From Uranotaenia lowii (taxonomy: Eukaryota > Arthropoda > Insecta > Diptera > Culicidae): DNA of 64,000 bases. The notes under the pieces are model-generated. The model was given only the letters and a program-made list of their open reading frames with translations, ran no database searches and was not told the origin of the DNA. Each line of letters starts with the position of its first letter. Position 1 is the stretch's first letter. Both the position numbers and the translations under genes were made by a program. The stretch lies in assembly GCF_029784155.1 (NCBI RefSeq), contig NC_073692.1:72475544-72539543 (forward strand), in the 5' to 3' direction. This document shows, piece by piece, positions 23,401-32,896 of the stretch.

Positions 23401-24183
23401 GCCTCATATAACCTCCTTCCACCATGCTCGGTATACATCGCAGAATTAGGAGCCATTTACTGGGCGTTGGATAGCGTCGTTTCAAGGCCGGTAGGACACT
23501 ACTATATTATAACGGACAGCCTTAGTTCTGTTGAAGCAATCCGTTCAATAAGACCGGGAAAGCACTCACCATATTTCCTCGGGAAGATACGGGAAATTCT
23601 GAGTACTTTATCAAGACGTTGCTTTGCCATCACCTTCGTTTGGGTCCCCTCACATTGCTCGATAATGGGCAATGAGAGGGCGGACTCTCTGGCAAAGGTG
23701 GGGGCGATAGAAGGCGAAACGTATCACCGTGAAATCGTCTTCAACGAATTTTACTTCTTAGTTCGAAGGAACTCTCTTGTCAACTGGCAGCGCAAATGGG
23801 ACGAGGATGAGTTGGGTCGGTGGCTCCACTCGATTATCCCAAAGGTAAGCCTTAAACCCTGGTTTAATAGATTGGACCTGAGTCGGGATTTTATTCGTAT
23901 ATTTTCCCGTCTCATGTCTAATCATTATTCCTTAGACGCGGTACTCTACCGTTTTGACATTGCTGGCAGCAATTTGTGTAATTGCGGTCAAGGTTACCAT
24001 GACATCGAGCATATTGTCTGGTCGTGTGAGGTCCATCTTGTCGCCAGAACGAATTTAATAGACTCCCTTCGGGCCCGAGGAAAACCACCTAATGTTCCAG
24101 TGAGAGATGTACTAGCAGTGCTAGATTTGGACTACATGTTCGAAATCTACCTTTTTCTAAAAGCTATCGATCTTCGCCTATAA
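20500..24183 (+). CDS. I-clade LINE ORF2: endonuclease, reverse transcriptase, RNase H
   Basis: 1,227 codons from an ATG that overlaps the end of ORF1 by 8 nt, which suggests coupled translation or reinitiation. Domains in order: APE-like endonuclease (WNCRSL at about residue 16, LGDFNSHG at about 139, then SDHLPI); RT (YRPIAML, FGFRRGKGT, GLPQGSCLSPLLYN, catalytic LADDG at about residue 657, where many relatives have YADD or FADD); RNase H (YFTDGS at about 947, AELGAIYWAL, TDSLSS, and WVPSHCSIMGNERAD); and a C-terminal Cys/His cluster CNCGQGYHDIEHIVWSC. All catalytic positions I can check are present and there is no internal stop, so the protein looks functional. Confidence 0.93.
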   Translation: MANSGREVGDITVLQWNCRSLIPKLDPFKFLLHETSCDIFALSETWLSSESNISFHDFNIIRLDRNDSYGGVLLGINKRHSFFRIHLPLSGGIEAVACHITIRGKDLCVVSLYWPHRVAVDRSHLEDLCSVLPEPRLILGDFNSHGTVWGEQTDDSRSTLIYDICDSFNLTILNTGEKTRVPKPPARQSAIDLSLCSNSLSLDCQWKVIPDPNGSDHLPIKITITNGVSNSNSANMAYDLTRHIDWKKYSDAVISTINSVDVLPPLEEYTFLARLIHDSAVQSQTKPIPDPSVRRRPKNPWWDSQCTKLYVDKSNAFKVFRKHGTLDNFNAYFSLEQQFKNLIKGKKRAHWRNFVGSLSRETSLSTLWNVARSMRNRSSTNESEEHSHKWIFNFARKICPDSTPVQKIIRSVSPNRCDLDSSFSMVEFSLALLSCNNSAPGIDKIKFNLLKNLPDAAKFRLLNLFNQFLEHNIVPEDWRQVRVIAIQKPGKPSSDFNSYRPIAMLSCIRKLMEKMILFRLDKWVETNGLLSDTQFGFRRGKGTNDCLALLSSEIQMAYAKREQMASVFLDIKGAFDAVSIEVLSDKLHSQGLPPLLNNILYSLLCEKHLNFAHGDIAVRRTSYMGLPQGSCLSPLLYNFYVSDIDSCLSEGCTLRQLADDGVVSVTGSTESHLHRPLQDTLDRLSTWALGLGIEFSPQKTEMVVFSKKRRPAQPKLQLLGRSITQSRCFKYLGVWFDSKCTWRAHIEYLKGKCQQRINFLRSITGTWWGAHPEDLLKLYRTTILSVMEYGSFCFQSAAKTHLIKLERIQYRCLRIALGCMPSTHNMSLEVLAGILPLKDRFNLLSLRFLIRCEVMNPLVIVNFERLLEQNLQSRFMSIYHVFMSMQINPSSYSPTRVYIPDYDNSSVQFDLSMQQEIRGIPDSHRPLLIPRIFDAKYRHVDADKMYFTDGSLIEESTGFGVFNEIVTASYNLLPPCSVYIAELGAIYWALDSVVSRPVGHYYIITDSLSSVEAIRSIRPGKHSPYFLGKIREILSTLSRRCFAITFVWVPSHCSIMGNERADSLAKVGAIEGETYHREIVFNEFYFLVRRNSLVNWQRKWDEDELGRWLHSIIPKVSLKPWFNRLDLSRDFIRIFSRLMSNHYSLDAVLYRFDIAGSNLCNCGQGYHDIEHIVWSCEVHLVARTNLIDSLRARGKPPNVPVRDVLAVLDLDYMFEIYLFLKAIDLRL

Positions 24184-24411
24184 TTCTTTTTATTTTCATG
24201 TTTCCCTTTCTTATCCTCTTTTTCTTTAAAATAAAAGTGTTAAGCTAAGCACATAATTGTAAAAACAAAAACGAGTTTGGCTCTTTAAAACCTGAAAGTA
24301 TGAGCCGTTTCAAATAAAGATTTACAAAAAAAAAAAAAAAAAAATAAGAAAATAAAAAAATAAAAAAATCGATTTTTTTGAAAGTGTTAGACCCTACCCC
24401 CCCCCCTTAAT

Positions 24412-24690
24412 CAAACATTTTTTTTTATTATTCTTTATTTGAAACGGCTCATACAATTAAGTTTCAAGGAGCCAAACTCGCTTTTTTGTTTTTACAATCT
24501 TTTTCTTGGCTTAGCACTTTTTTTTAGAAGAAAAAAGAAGATAGAAAGGGAAAAATGAAAATAAAATAGAATAATAGACGAAGATCGATAGCTTTTAGAA
24601 AAGAGTAGATTTCAAACATGTAGTCCAAATCTAGCACAGCTAGTACATCTCTCACTGGAACGTTAGGTGGTTTTCCTCGGGCCCGAAATC
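24412..24690 (-). mobile_element. Inverted 5'-truncated fragment of the same I-type LINE
   Basis: This is the reverse complement of the I-element 3' end. Examples are GCTCATAC..GAAACGG at the tail side, CCAAACTCG, AAGATCGATAGCTTTTAGAAA and the final ORF2 codons, up to GGTTTTCCTCGGGCCCG at about 24685. It is diverged from the copy ending at 24346 (substitutions and indels). Its own poly(A) side faces that copy, so the two lie tail to tail across the TTAA border at 24407. Confidence 0.85.
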
Positions 24691-25744
24691 AAACATATTA
24701 TATTCAACATTGGTAACTCTCAGCATGCTTCATATACTTCTGCAAAAACATATGTACATCAGCACCAACTCCTGGAGAAAGTTCATACTAGAAGGAAATT
24801 TCAAACATAGAGGGACTGAGGCATCACTGAACATTCTTTTTATCAACCGTAGGTTCGCGTCTTAACCAGAAAAGTTCGTGTTTGAACTTGCATTTCTATG
24901 ACCACGATGAAAATTTTGTTTGTGTTTTATTTTAAACGTAGGATTTTCAGCCTACTTCTCCTCCGTGTAGCACAGTATGTTGCTATGGTTCTAAATTTGT
25001 GTTGTTTTCTGCCAAATGAAAAAAAAGGTCCCGATCGATGGAGTATGCTAAAATATCTTCAATTTGAGATTCTATATGTTGTTTTAATATTAAATTTTGA
25101 ACAATCGTAGATGGAAATTTCACTTTTTCGACAATACTGAATATTTCATAAAAGAAATCATAAAAAGGCAACAATTTTAAAATGTAAATTGTATGAAACG
25201 ATTATGATTTTATACCACAAAACACAAATTAATTGCTCTGGAGCAAGTTTGGTAAATGGAAATAAGCATTTCTCTGAAAATGAATAAGCTGGTAAAGAAA
25301 AAAAAACACTTCGCGTAGACTTTGCTTACCTTTCATACCTTTCAGTTTGGTACATCTGATTTTTGAAAACTTTAAACATGTTGAACCGATAAATCAAAAT
25401 CATATTTAAAAAAAAATTATTATCTAAGTCAACTAACTTATCATGAAAGATATTATGAAAAAAAAATGGTATAGATACTTGTGTTATGGCAAAGATATTT
25501 TATTCTATGGTTATGGTATAATTGTCAGATCGGGACACAAAGTTTTGATGATAATGAGCTTAACAGTTTTCGCCAGAAGCTTTCGAAGAAAAAAATTTCG
25601 TCTAAGGCAACTTAGGTTTTCTCTCTATAGCATTTTTTCATGTTCGTAAGAACTTTCCCCACATGGAGGCGCGTTTCATGTGTCCTTCAAGTTCTTGGGG
25701 AGTGAGGAATATTCTTACTATTATAATATTTGCTTTAATCCATA
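24691..25744. other. No supported gene
   Basis: AT-rich sequence with short frames only. A 68-codon plus-strand frame near 25443 has no recognisable motif. Confidence 0.45.
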
Positions 25745-25870
25745 AGAGGCCGTTCAGATACCACGTGGACAGAAAAATGACATTTTTGACACTGCCCTCC
25801 CCCTCCGTGGACAAGCATGGACATTTGGCAAACCCCTACCCCCCTCCACGGATGTCCACGTAGACAGATT
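25745..25870. repeat. Short inverted-repeat element with CCACGTGGAC ends
   Basis: GATACCACGTGGACAG at the left is mirrored by ATGTCCACGTAGACAG at the right. C-rich tracts and TCCGTGGACA / TCCACGGATGTCCA lie between. It looks like a small palindromic MITE-type repeat. Boundaries and target duplication are uncertain. Confidence 0.45.
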
Positions 25871-25990
25871 TGAAATTGTTTCTTTTTTTCAAAAACTCAT
25901 TTGACAGTTAGAAAACACAACTTTTTGCCTATTTGTTATTGGAATGGCTGATTTAAAAAAAAAAGAAATAGCGTTACCTGATATAATTTT

Positions 25991-26490
25991 NNNNNNNNNN
26001 NNNNNNNNNNNNNNNNNNNNNNNNNNNNNNNNNNNNNNNNNNNNNNNNNNNNNNNNNNNNNNNNNNNNNNNNNNNNNNNNNNNNNNNNNNNNNNNNNNNN
26101 NNNNNNNNNNNNNNNNNNNNNNNNNNNNNNNNNNNNNNNNNNNNNNNNNNNNNNNNNNNNNNNNNNNNNNNNNNNNNNNNNNNNNNNNNNNNNNNNNNNN
26201 NNNNNNNNNNNNNNNNNNNNNNNNNNNNNNNNNNNNNNNNNNNNNNNNNNNNNNNNNNNNNNNNNNNNNNNNNNNNNNNNNNNNNNNNNNNNNNNNNNNN
26301 NNNNNNNNNNNNNNNNNNNNNNNNNNNNNNNNNNNNNNNNNNNNNNNNNNNNNNNNNNNNNNNNNNNNNNNNNNNNNNNNNNNNNNNNNNNNNNNNNNNN
26401 NNNNNNNNNNNNNNNNNNNNNNNNNNNNNNNNNNNNNNNNNNNNNNNNNNNNNNNNNNNNNNNNNNNNNNNNNNNNNNNNNNNNNNNNNN
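25991..26490. other. Assembly gap of 500 N
   Basis: Exactly 500 N bases, the usual arbitrary gap size in scaffolds. Apparent open frames across it are meaningless. Confidence 1.
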
Positions 26491-26572
26491 TTCGTTCGGT
26501 TTATTCTGGTTGATCCCTTCGGGACTTAATATCTTCTTTGTCATCGTCATCGTCGTCTATGTTTTTGAAATT

Positions 26573-27139
26573 TTACCGTGTTTCCTCGTCTTCGTCGTCG
26601 ATGATTTCGTTTTCCAGATCATTCAACTCGTCATCATCACCAACAATCCCATCGGTATCATCCAAAAGGATATTGTCGGAATCATAGTGCTCATTAAGAC
26701 AGTCGTTTTCCTTGAGTGATAAAATTTCCTGAACTTCACGCGATGGACTGGAGCCACCGCTAGCTAACATTTCTGAAGAAGGCATAGGCGGAACAGGTGG
26801 CGTAACTAAGAAGGGAAGTAACATTTCAAGTTTAGTAAACGGTAGTGTTAAATAACTCAATATGCTTACCCAATAAAATTTTGTTGTTGTTCGACTGACT
26901 TGCGAACTTTAGCTTGTTCCTGTTCTTCTAACATTGTGCTGTTGACGATGTTGACGACAATCCCAGCTTGGCTAACACGTGCATCATCCCTTCTTAGCGA
27001 TATACTTGCCCCGGTGCCGGAACCCAGAATCAGCCGACCATGACTGACCAGAATTTTTTTTCCGATTCACGGACAGCGGCTTACAGGCAGTTTTGTTCGA
27101 TTCCCGCTTGATGTGGACCATTTGCTGTGCCATGCCCAT
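26573..27139 (-). pseudogene. Two-exon minus-strand gene of unknown function, with broken frame
   Basis: The upstream exon starts at the ATG at 27139 (MGMAQQMVHIKR...) or further out. It ends at 26870 with donor GTAAGC (26864-26869), preceded by coding-looking sequence with SLRRDDARVSQAG and MLEEQEQAKVRK. A 64-bp intron ends CTTCCCTTCTTAG, and the next exon (26805-26573) encodes a Pro/Ser stretch and a very acidic tail ending IDDEDEETR and TAA. Two things break it: an 8-T run at 27054-27061 shifts frame inside exon 1, and the splice phase does not match the acidic frame. It could be a decayed gene, or a real gene with homopolymer errors near the scaffold gap. I do not recognise the family. 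Confidence 0.4.
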
Positions 27140-27199
27140 GATGCTAATTTCTTCCGACCAGAGCTTTTCGGAGTGGCTTATTTCTCATTTTCGACTGAT

Positions 27200-28109
27200 T
27201 TTCACCGGCGGATATAGCCAAAATTTACCAAAAACTTGGCAAAATAATTTTGACAGGCTGTAAAAAAAAATCCAATAGTTATATAAATGAAATATTGAAA
27301 ACTGAATACAAGAAAATTTACCAATACAAGTTTTCTGCTTCTAGTACTGAATGTACCGGGAGTTTCCTGAGACAGCGATATCGACAGCAATTCCAGCAGA
27401 AACGACGAACGAACAGATTTACTATACTACTATTAAACATTTAATTCGTGCGAAAAAAATCAAAATTTAATAAAACGCGTTGGGTTTGCTCTAAGGTTAA
27501 CTCCAAAATGGCGAAGAAAAGTTTCAACCATTTTGTGGTTAATACACGAGAACTACCAAAATGGTTAAAATTTCGCGAAGAAAAAATTTTGGTTTAATGT
27601 TTTGCTGTCATCCAGAAAGCTATAGGCAGCTCGACTACGACGTTTCTTACGTTTGTTTACATCCTATTTCTTTTGATCGATTTCTAGCCCAGTCTGAGTT
27701 TTATTGTCGTCTATTTTTTCAAAAGACGGCTTCAGTTACTGACTTTTTCAAATAACCACGTAGAGTGTTCATGTTGTACATACACCTGAAAATAAAATTA
27801 ATCTCTTGAAAAAGTTTTTTAACTAAAAAAGAAATTGAATTGAACAACGCTTTAAACAAGGATGCCGTAAAATATTTGTTAAAGAAAAACGGAGAACATT
27901 ACAACATACTTTACGAACAGAGCTGCGAATGGTTAGTGTCAGACAACCAATATCAGTCGACATTGATACTGCTTTGCATGTCTGTCATGTGATACTGATT
28001 TTTGATCAGCGACGTAAGCTAACAATGTCATGACCAAGTTGAACGAATATCATTTTTCTTGCTATAAATTTTGCTTCTTACGGTCATGGATTACATTTTG
28101 ACAGGCCCC
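27200..28109. other. No supported gene
   Basis: AT-rich sequence with a few short direct and inverted words around CCAAAATGG (27500-27570). No domain or splice evidence. Confidence 0.4.
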
Positions 28110-28306
28110 TGCAATGATATAGAATCCGTGTGAGGCACATCTCTCAGATTTAAGCTTTTTTTTCTCAAATTGGAGCTTTCATATCCTATGCTCTCAAGGC
28201 AAAAAAAGCTTAAATCTAAGGGAAAAAAATTAAGAAACGAGATTCACTAACACTTAGCAAATAGACGTTGGTCACACGATTCATAGAAAAATCCTATATC
28301 ATTGCA
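28110..28306. repeat. Fold-back MITE, about 197 bp
   Basis: TGCAATGATATAGAATCC at the left end is mirrored by ATCCTATATCATTGCA at the right end. An inner palindrome, AGATTTAAGCTTTTTTT with AAAAAAAGCTTAAATCT, forms the centre. No ORF. Target duplication not clear. Confidence 0.75.
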
Positions 28307-28309
28307 ACC

Positions 28310-29250
28310 GAATAATTTTTACAACTGTTGCTCAACGAATAACGTAAAACCCATCCTAACACAACCAGAAAACAAAATAGAAAGATAACGGTGTGTGTTA
28401 TGCGAGTGGAGAACAACAATATCATGAAAAATTTACATTCCTTCCTGACTACTTTCGATGAAATTGACTACAAGACGTTGTTGAGGATCAAATGAAATTG
28501 ACTGAAAGTTACCAATCTGATCTGATATGATAATGATGATAATATCAATTATTTAAATTGAACACAAAATTGGTTAAAACAGCTTGGTTTCCCGCGTTTT
28601 TGAAATTGCAAAAATTATCCTTTACTAAGGATTCTTTAAAATAGATGTTCAAAGAATTCGACCATATTTCAAATTCTGATTGCTTTTTAAGTCATATTCA
28701 TAATCAAAAATTACAGCCAAGATCTCGGCAGTGCCGTAGGGTAAAGCTGGGATGACCAAGAGGAAAGTCCAAAATGATCGGCACTAATTTTTTGGGAAGA
28801 ATGACAGCTTGCTATTGAATTCCTTGAAAAACAAAAAGTTGGTGCTTTATATTAAAAAAAAATTTCGATCATATTTAAAAAGTAGGTACACGACCTAATC
28901 AAAAAACCCAAAAAGGTATGATGTCGGAGAGATGCAAGTAACATTGTCGGAATCAAAAGGAAACAAGTTATTTTTCCATAAATAAGTTAGCTTTTTAAGC
29001 AAAAGTAAAACTACAACTTTGATTTTTGTTTTAGAATAAAACTTTAAAAAAAAAACCTAAAACGCCAGGTGTCTCGAAGTCAGACACTCCAGACAGTCCA
29101 TATTTTGAGATCATACCGAAGGCAACCTTCTTTCGACCCCTGTTACTCCTGATGAGCCTAAATTTGAGATTTGGCACCATACACACACCCGACGATTCTA
29201 CCGAATAATGCCCTAGAGCTTGACGGAATTCTAACACCATCTTAACGCCG
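28310..29250. other. No supported gene
   Basis: AT-rich. A 90-codon minus-strand frame at 29031-29303 has no recognisable feature. Nothing further is supported. Confidence 0.4.
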
Positions 29251-29373
29251 CCTTCAGTACGGTTATTGAACAAAGCCTTGAATCTCAAATTTTTGCGATA
29301 CAATATATTTCAGGACCATTATTTTGTTATAATTTTCCATACACCCTAATGACATTTTCTTAACCCAAATTAA

Positions 29374-29643
29374 AATTGAGGTGCTTGGAATCAGAGGGGT
29401 GCAAGTGCTTAAATGGTAGTTTCGAGAAAACGCGCTTCGAAGTTGTGAAGGTGCTCGATTTTTCATGTACTTTCGAATTCGAGCAGTTTTAATTCAACCA
29501 AAAAAGGTTTCCAGAAAAATATAAAAAATCTCAATTTTGCACCAAATACACATTCAAACATGAAGAATCATTAGTCATACCTACTTAACTCGAATTTGAT
29601 TATTTTGGCACTTGCACCCCTCTGATCCCGAGGGCCTCAATTG
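29374..29643. mobile_element. TTAA-flanked MITE, about 270 bp, shared by both duplicates
   Basis: Ends AATTGAGG..GGAATCAGAGGGGTGCAAG and CTTGCACCCCTCTGATCCC..CCTCAATT are inverted repeats flanked by TTAA (29370-29373 and 29644-29647). The homologous element lies at about 32307-32740 in copy 2, so this insertion predates the duplication. Confidence 0.7.
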
Positions 29644-29670
29644 TTAAAGGTGATTAACAAATATTAATAA

Positions 29671-31122
29671 CTAGCTGATTTTACCCGGCCTTGCTCGGGT
29701 TCACATAAAATATAAATCAAAATGAATCGATTGACTTTTCGAAGTTTTGGAAGTTTTAAATTCAGTTCGTTTTGACAGTCTTTTTAAATATTTTTATTGA
29801 GAATATTCACTGTTTATCGTTTTCGTATTATCGAAAAATTTATAGTTTTAAGATTTTGATTAATGGAAATTCAAAATAAATCCTGGTATGCTAATTCATC
29901 TTTTCATGAAAAACATTTTTTTACAACCATAATTTCTTAGGAAGATTTAATAGTTTTGCCTAATAGTTTTATCTTTAAATGATTAAACTTTTTTTTTTAT
30001 CTTTTCCATCCCCTATCTAATGAAAATATCTGTTGATGATTATCTTACTTTTCAATATGGATGATCTCCCTGTGAAATGGTACATTTAATATTCATTTAC
30101 TTTGAAATTTCTTAAAAAAGAACTTTGTTGAAGCATGTTGAAATATCACTTAGCATGTTTTCAATTGCATGTGTGAATTTTTTTGCTTTTCAATTTCGCA
30201 CTGTTTTATTATTAGTTTACCTTAAATGTTGAAAATTCTTCTAATAGCTTTTTGTAGTTATCGAAAACAAATCATCACGAAAACACAATTTTTTTATTAT
30301 GAAAAAGGTTTTTTTTTTGAGTTCTGTTTTTTTTTCATGGGCACAAACATCCCATTAATGGATGGTAGAATCGACCACGTTGGTCATCAATGATAACTCA
30401 AAAGTTAGAAATTGGTCAGTGAAATCGAATTGTATAAAACTCAAAAAACCTCTAATTTTATTATCTAATCGATTTTCTAATCCCCTATTAAAATCCCAAT
30501 TGAAGCGTTAAAATCGCAGCCTTGAGCTTATAACTGTGAATCTAAAAATTTTTTCTTTCTCTATGAGGAATTCAAAAAATATAAAAATGGTTGACCCTCA
30601 AAGCCCCCCAGCGGCGGTAAAGAGCACTTTGAAAGCCACTACTATTCTAGTCAATATATTCCTAACAGGCTAGTTGTATTTTTCTATCAAAATGTAGGCT
30701 TATAATTGTATCCAAATATCTTGTACCGGTAGCACGTGCTTTGAACAGTAGAAGGTACAAAACACCCGCCAAAATTTTCACTTCCAAATTTTTAATGCTC
30801 AGCAAGCTTTGCTATCCAGTACATGTGAGCTATGGATGGTCGTTGTTTCTAATACCCGGCCCATGGTGATGGTGAAAATAATCCCGCTAAAGGAAACGAA
30901 AATCGGTTCGCAAAATGGGTGCCATGACTTTTGGTTCGTGGGTTTAAAACCGTTGTTGTATGGACGACCTCCTTCAAAAGGGGTCATCCGAAAATTTAAA
31001 AACATTTTTCATCATTCCTGGTCGTAATGAGCAACCATGCCAAATTTTAGCTCTTTAGGTGGCTGAGTCTATTGAAGACAAACATACAAACGAACAAACG
31101 GAAATTACTTTTTATATAGAAG
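29671..31122 (+). mobile_element. 1.45-kb insertion of unassigned type, absent from the sister copy
   Basis: It begins CTAGCTGATTTTACCCGG and ends TTTTTATATAGAAG. The corresponding site in copy 2 (32767-32776) runs directly from AATATTAATAA into TAATGACCC. The target is a TAA-rich microsatellite, so the exact duplication cannot be fixed. The ACCCGG...CTCGGGT hairpin at the 5' end recalls widespread insect retroelements or SINE-like repeats. No coding domain was recognised, and short opposing frames at 30799-31027 are unsupported. Confidence 0.65.
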
Positions 31123-31251
31123 ATAATGACCCTCATGAAATTGTCGGAAATGTGTACGGGGAGGAAACTGCACTTATATAAAATATGGTCACAACAGAAA
31201 CAATCTTAATTCTGGCTTTCGTATTCAGTGGATCAATTTAGAAGTACTTAC

Positions 31252-31761
31252 GATTTGGTCATCATCAGACACAGGCAACACGTAGCGATTCAAGACAGCT
31301 GAAACCCTTGCCGTCTGTCTTAACCTTTCAGTGAGATTGAACAGCTTGTCGATGACGTGTTCGATGACAGGCTTATCCGCAATCGGGAAGCATCTGGTAA
31401 AATAGCCGAATCGCAACATCGGCATGCATTGACCATGATACCGGTTTTTAACCAAGCAGTTTTCTAGCTTACGCGATTGTTTGAAGGATGGATTGGCTTT
31501 ATTCCGCTCGGCCTGGCAATACTCGATGCTGATTGGTAGGCCCTGGTTGAAGAACTGAACCGTCGTGATGACCGCACCAGGAACATTCCGGAAGCACTGA
31601 TATTCGTCCTCGGTCAAGATAACGTAGCTTTTTTTCACCCCCAGTAGATATATTATGAGGTCTTCACCGTCTTCACACAACTTGATGTCTTTTCGCGACA
31701 CTTCGACACCGACGCGGAACGATTTAAGCCGGAAATCCAGCAGTCCAATATCGACAGACAT
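31252..31761 (-). CDS. Duplicated exon, copy 1, protein of unknown function
   Basis: 170 codons from the ATG at 31761 (MSVDIGLLDFRLKSF) to a consensus donor ATC|GTAAGT (31251-31246). The protein is nearly identical to copy 2 except for one missing residue (the 'I' of QGLIPISIEY) and scattered changes. It contains the acidic IKLCEDGEDLIIYLLG, SYVILTEDEYQCF and IEHVIDKLFNL. Just upstream, a run of 8 T instead of 6 breaks the frame that in copy 2 extends into VCAFPSLELKK. If translation starts further upstream, this copy is a pseudogene. The downstream exon is not found. Confidence 0.55.
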
Positions 31762-32506
31762 TACGTAATCCACGCACACTTTTTTTTCAACTCAATCGAC
31801 GGAAACGCACAAACTTTAATTTTTTCCACCTCCAATCACGCCAAGAACTGTCAAAACTCCCGTTCTGTGCGGATACGATAGAAGCTCGTCGCTAATTGGT
31901 CGTCGATGCTTGTACAACTGAGCAGGGCTGTGCGATGTTTTTTCGAGAGGGATGTCTCGAATTAATGTAAATGACCCAGTTTGATCCTTATTGAAAGTAT
32001 AAATAAAAAAAAATTGTGGCATTTAAATAGCTGTGGGAAGCCGACGCTGAAAAGGAAATGTAGGTAGAAAGTTCAGAGGAAAATAAAAGTATAGAGAAGG
32101 CAACTTAGAATAGTTAGCGCTATTGAGTCGCAAGTTGGACCATCCTGCACTGAATTAAATTCACTTCGGTTGAATATTAACAGAATGCAGTACTGTTATC
32201 GAACAAAGCCTCGAATCTCAAGTTTTCCGGGATACAATATAATTCAGGACCATTATTTTGTTATAATTTTCCATACACCCTAATGACATTTTCTTGACCC
32301 GAATTACAATTGATGCGCTTGGGATCAGAGGGGTGCAAGTGTTTAAATAATAGTTTCGAGAAAACGCGTTTCAAAGTTGTGAAGGTGCTCGATTTTTCAT
32401 GTATTTTTCGAATTCGAGCAATTTTAATTCAACCAAAAAAGTTTCCAAAAAAATATAAAAATCTTAATTTTGCACCAAATATACATTTAAACATGACGAA
32501 TCGTTA

Positions 32507-32667
32507 CGGCGTGTTCGTAAATTGATATTTTCTATCGAAGTGATTTTTTCTATCGATGCTGACGTTCGTAAATTAAACAAACTGTATGCAAAAGCATTGA
32601 AAGGTGATTTGACATCTACCAAAAACATCGATGCATCATCCAAACAAATCAGTTTATGAACGCGCCG
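32507..32667. mobile_element. MITE with 3-bp TTA target duplication, 161 bp
   Basis: Inverted ends CGGCGTGTTCGTAAATTGAT and, in reverse complement, CGGCGCGTTCATAAACTGAT are flanked by TTA (32504-32506 and 32668-32670). Copy 1 has the uninterrupted site ATCATTAGTC. A 3-bp TTA duplication is typical of PIF/Harbinger-mobilised MITEs. It is nested inside the older TTAA MITE. Confidence 0.85.
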
Positions 32668-32896
32668 TTAGTCATATATACTTCTCTCAAAATTTATTAT
32701 TTTGGCACTTGAACCCCTCTGGTCCTGAGGGCCTTAATTGTTAAAGGGTAATTAACAAATATTAATAATAATGACCCTTATGAAATTGTCGGCAATGTAT
32801 AAGGAGAGGTAACTGCACAAATTTAAAATATGGTCACAACACAAACAATCTTAATTTTGGCTTTTGAATTTAGTGGATCAATTTGGAAGAACTTAC

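Larger units (their letters stand above)
15600..24346 (+). mobile_element. I-clade non-LTR retrotransposon, near full length, carrying a nested Jockey element
   Basis: The plus-strand order is a 5' UTR (exact start unresolved, between about 15600 and 15810), ORF1 with three CCHC knuckles, an overlapping ORF2 with endonuclease, RT and RNase H, then a short 3' UTR with AATAAAG and a poly(A) tract ending about 24346. RNase H in ORF2 and the three-knuckle ORF1 place it in the I group. ORF2 is intact. ORF1 is interrupted only by the Jockey insertion, so this copy looks recent. Confidence 0.85.
15021..24406. mobile_element. TTAA-flanked TIR element hosting two nested LINEs
   Basis: TTAA (15017-15020) is followed by a G run and TAGGGTCTAAC. 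The mirror image, GTTAGACCCTA plus a C run, is followed by TTAA (24407-24410). Similarity extends inward for about 50 bp through A-rich tracts around CGATTTTTTT. TTAA target duplications with G/C-rich tips recall piggyBac-type transposition, but the tips are not the canonical CCC. About 0.6 kb of the element lies left of the LINE and 60 bp right of it. No transposase was recognised. Confidence 0.65.
29254..32071. repeat. Tandem segmental duplication, copy 1
   Basis: Aligns with 32189-34052 over its whole length apart from insertions. Shared landmarks are CAGGACCATTATTTTGTTAT near the start, the minus-strand exon, and GGGAAGCCGACGCTGAAAAG near the end. Copy 1 alone carries a 1.45-kb insertion (29671-31122). 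A 117-bp unrelated spacer separates the copies. Many substitutions show the duplication is not very recent. Confidence 0.9.

Noticed and set aside
25944..26550. Opposing frames of about 190-200 codons around 26000
   Set aside because: They consist almost entirely of N bases from the scaffold gap.
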